A program made the translations under genes and the position numbers. From contig JAPLJL010000336.1 in assembly GCA_026388615.1 (NCBI GenBank), positions 1 through 6,184 on the forward strand: DNA of 6,184 bases, given 5' to 3'. This DNA comes from Pseudomonadota bacterium. GTDB taxonomy: Bacteria; Desulfobacterota; JAPLJL01. Below are positions 6,082-6,184 of this stretch, piece after piece. The first letter of the stretch is position 1. Each line of letters begins with the position of its first letter. A model generated the notes under the pieces. The model was not told the origin of the DNA. It searched no databases and worked only from the letters and a program-made list of their open reading frames with translations.

Positions 6082-6184
6082 ATGAGATTCGTAACCGCGA
6101 AAATCTCCTGTTTTCTGCTTCTGGCGTCATTGTTTGCCATCCCGCGTCTGGTTTTCGCCTCCGGACTGGAATCCTTCCGGGCCG
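6082..6184 (+). CDS. Exported protein of unknown function, N-terminus only
   Basis: Only 34 codons are in the window. They encode a classical Sec signal peptide: basic N-region with R2 and K7, hydrophobic core (about 8-20, FLLLASLFAI) and a likely cleavage site after VFA at residue 26. The mature protein would begin SGLESFRA. P21-R22 near the end of the core is slightly unusual. Cys10 is not in a lipobox, so a lipoprotein is unlikely. The frame stays open to the right edge. No Shine-Dalgarno is visible. An in-frame ATG at 6067 overlaps the -12 element and would not be in a sigma-54 transcript, so 6082 is preferred. The function cannot be named, but the sigma-54 promoter and divergent two-component genes suggest it is their regulated target. 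Confidence 0.72.
   Translation, partial: MRFVTAKISCFLLLASLFAIPRLVFASGLESFRA

Noticed and set aside
5900..6085. Plus-strand frame of 61 codons ending in an ATGA overlap with the exported gene
   Set aside because: It starts only at TTG, has no ribosome-binding site, no recognisable domain, and contains the sigma-54 promoter and inverted repeat. A chance open frame in the regulatory region is more likely, though the ATGA overlap made it worth a look.
5892..6140. Minus-strand frame of 82 codons across the divergent region
   Set aside because: It runs antisense through the signal-peptide coding segment and the sigma-54 promoter, has low-complexity composition, and resembles no family I know.

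Overview
The window comes from a GC-rich bacterium whose intergenic gaps are strikingly AT-rich. Seven protein genes can be supported; six are on the minus strand and one, cut by the right edge, is on the plus strand. The gene order rplU-rpmA-obg-proB and an NtrC-type two-component pair suggest a Gram-negative-type bacterium. The degenerate ATTAG/CTAAT-type intergenic repeats and a GCCCGCC hairpin resemble what I recall from uncultivated lineages such as Omnitrophota or deltaproteobacterial relatives. That placement is a weak inference; nothing here fixes the phylum.

Reading the minus strand from right to left, the first block (5887 to 2776) is a membrane histidine kinase followed, after an unusual 280-bp repeat-rich spacer, by its likely partner, a sigma-54-dependent NtrC-family response regulator with receiver, AAA+ and Fis-type helix-turn-helix domains. 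The second block (2723 to 1) is a housekeeping operon. A strong-looking promoter precedes rplU (L21), followed by a 153-bp gap with two hairpins and short repeats, rpmA (L27), the ribosome-assembly GTPase gene obg (GTG start overlapping the rpmA stop), and proB (glutamate 5-kinase). proB overlaps the end of obg and runs off the left edge partway into its PUA domain.

The most interesting part is the 194-bp divergent region at 5888-6081. It holds a textbook sigma-54 promoter (TGGCAC-N5-TTGCA at 6052-6067) pointing rightwards into a gene whose first 34 codons encode a signal peptide. A likely sigma-70-type promoter for the kinase points leftwards, bracketed by a perfect 9-bp inverted repeat (CCGGGAAAT / ATTTCCCGG). 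The simplest model is that the kinase senses something outside the inner membrane, phosphorylates the regulator, and the regulator switches on the divergent exported-protein gene through sigma-54. The predicted transcription start lies only about 4 nt before the best ATG, so that mRNA may be nearly leaderless.

No RNA genes, CRISPR arrays, insertion sequences or phage genes were seen. No gene-free stretch exceeds 300 bases.
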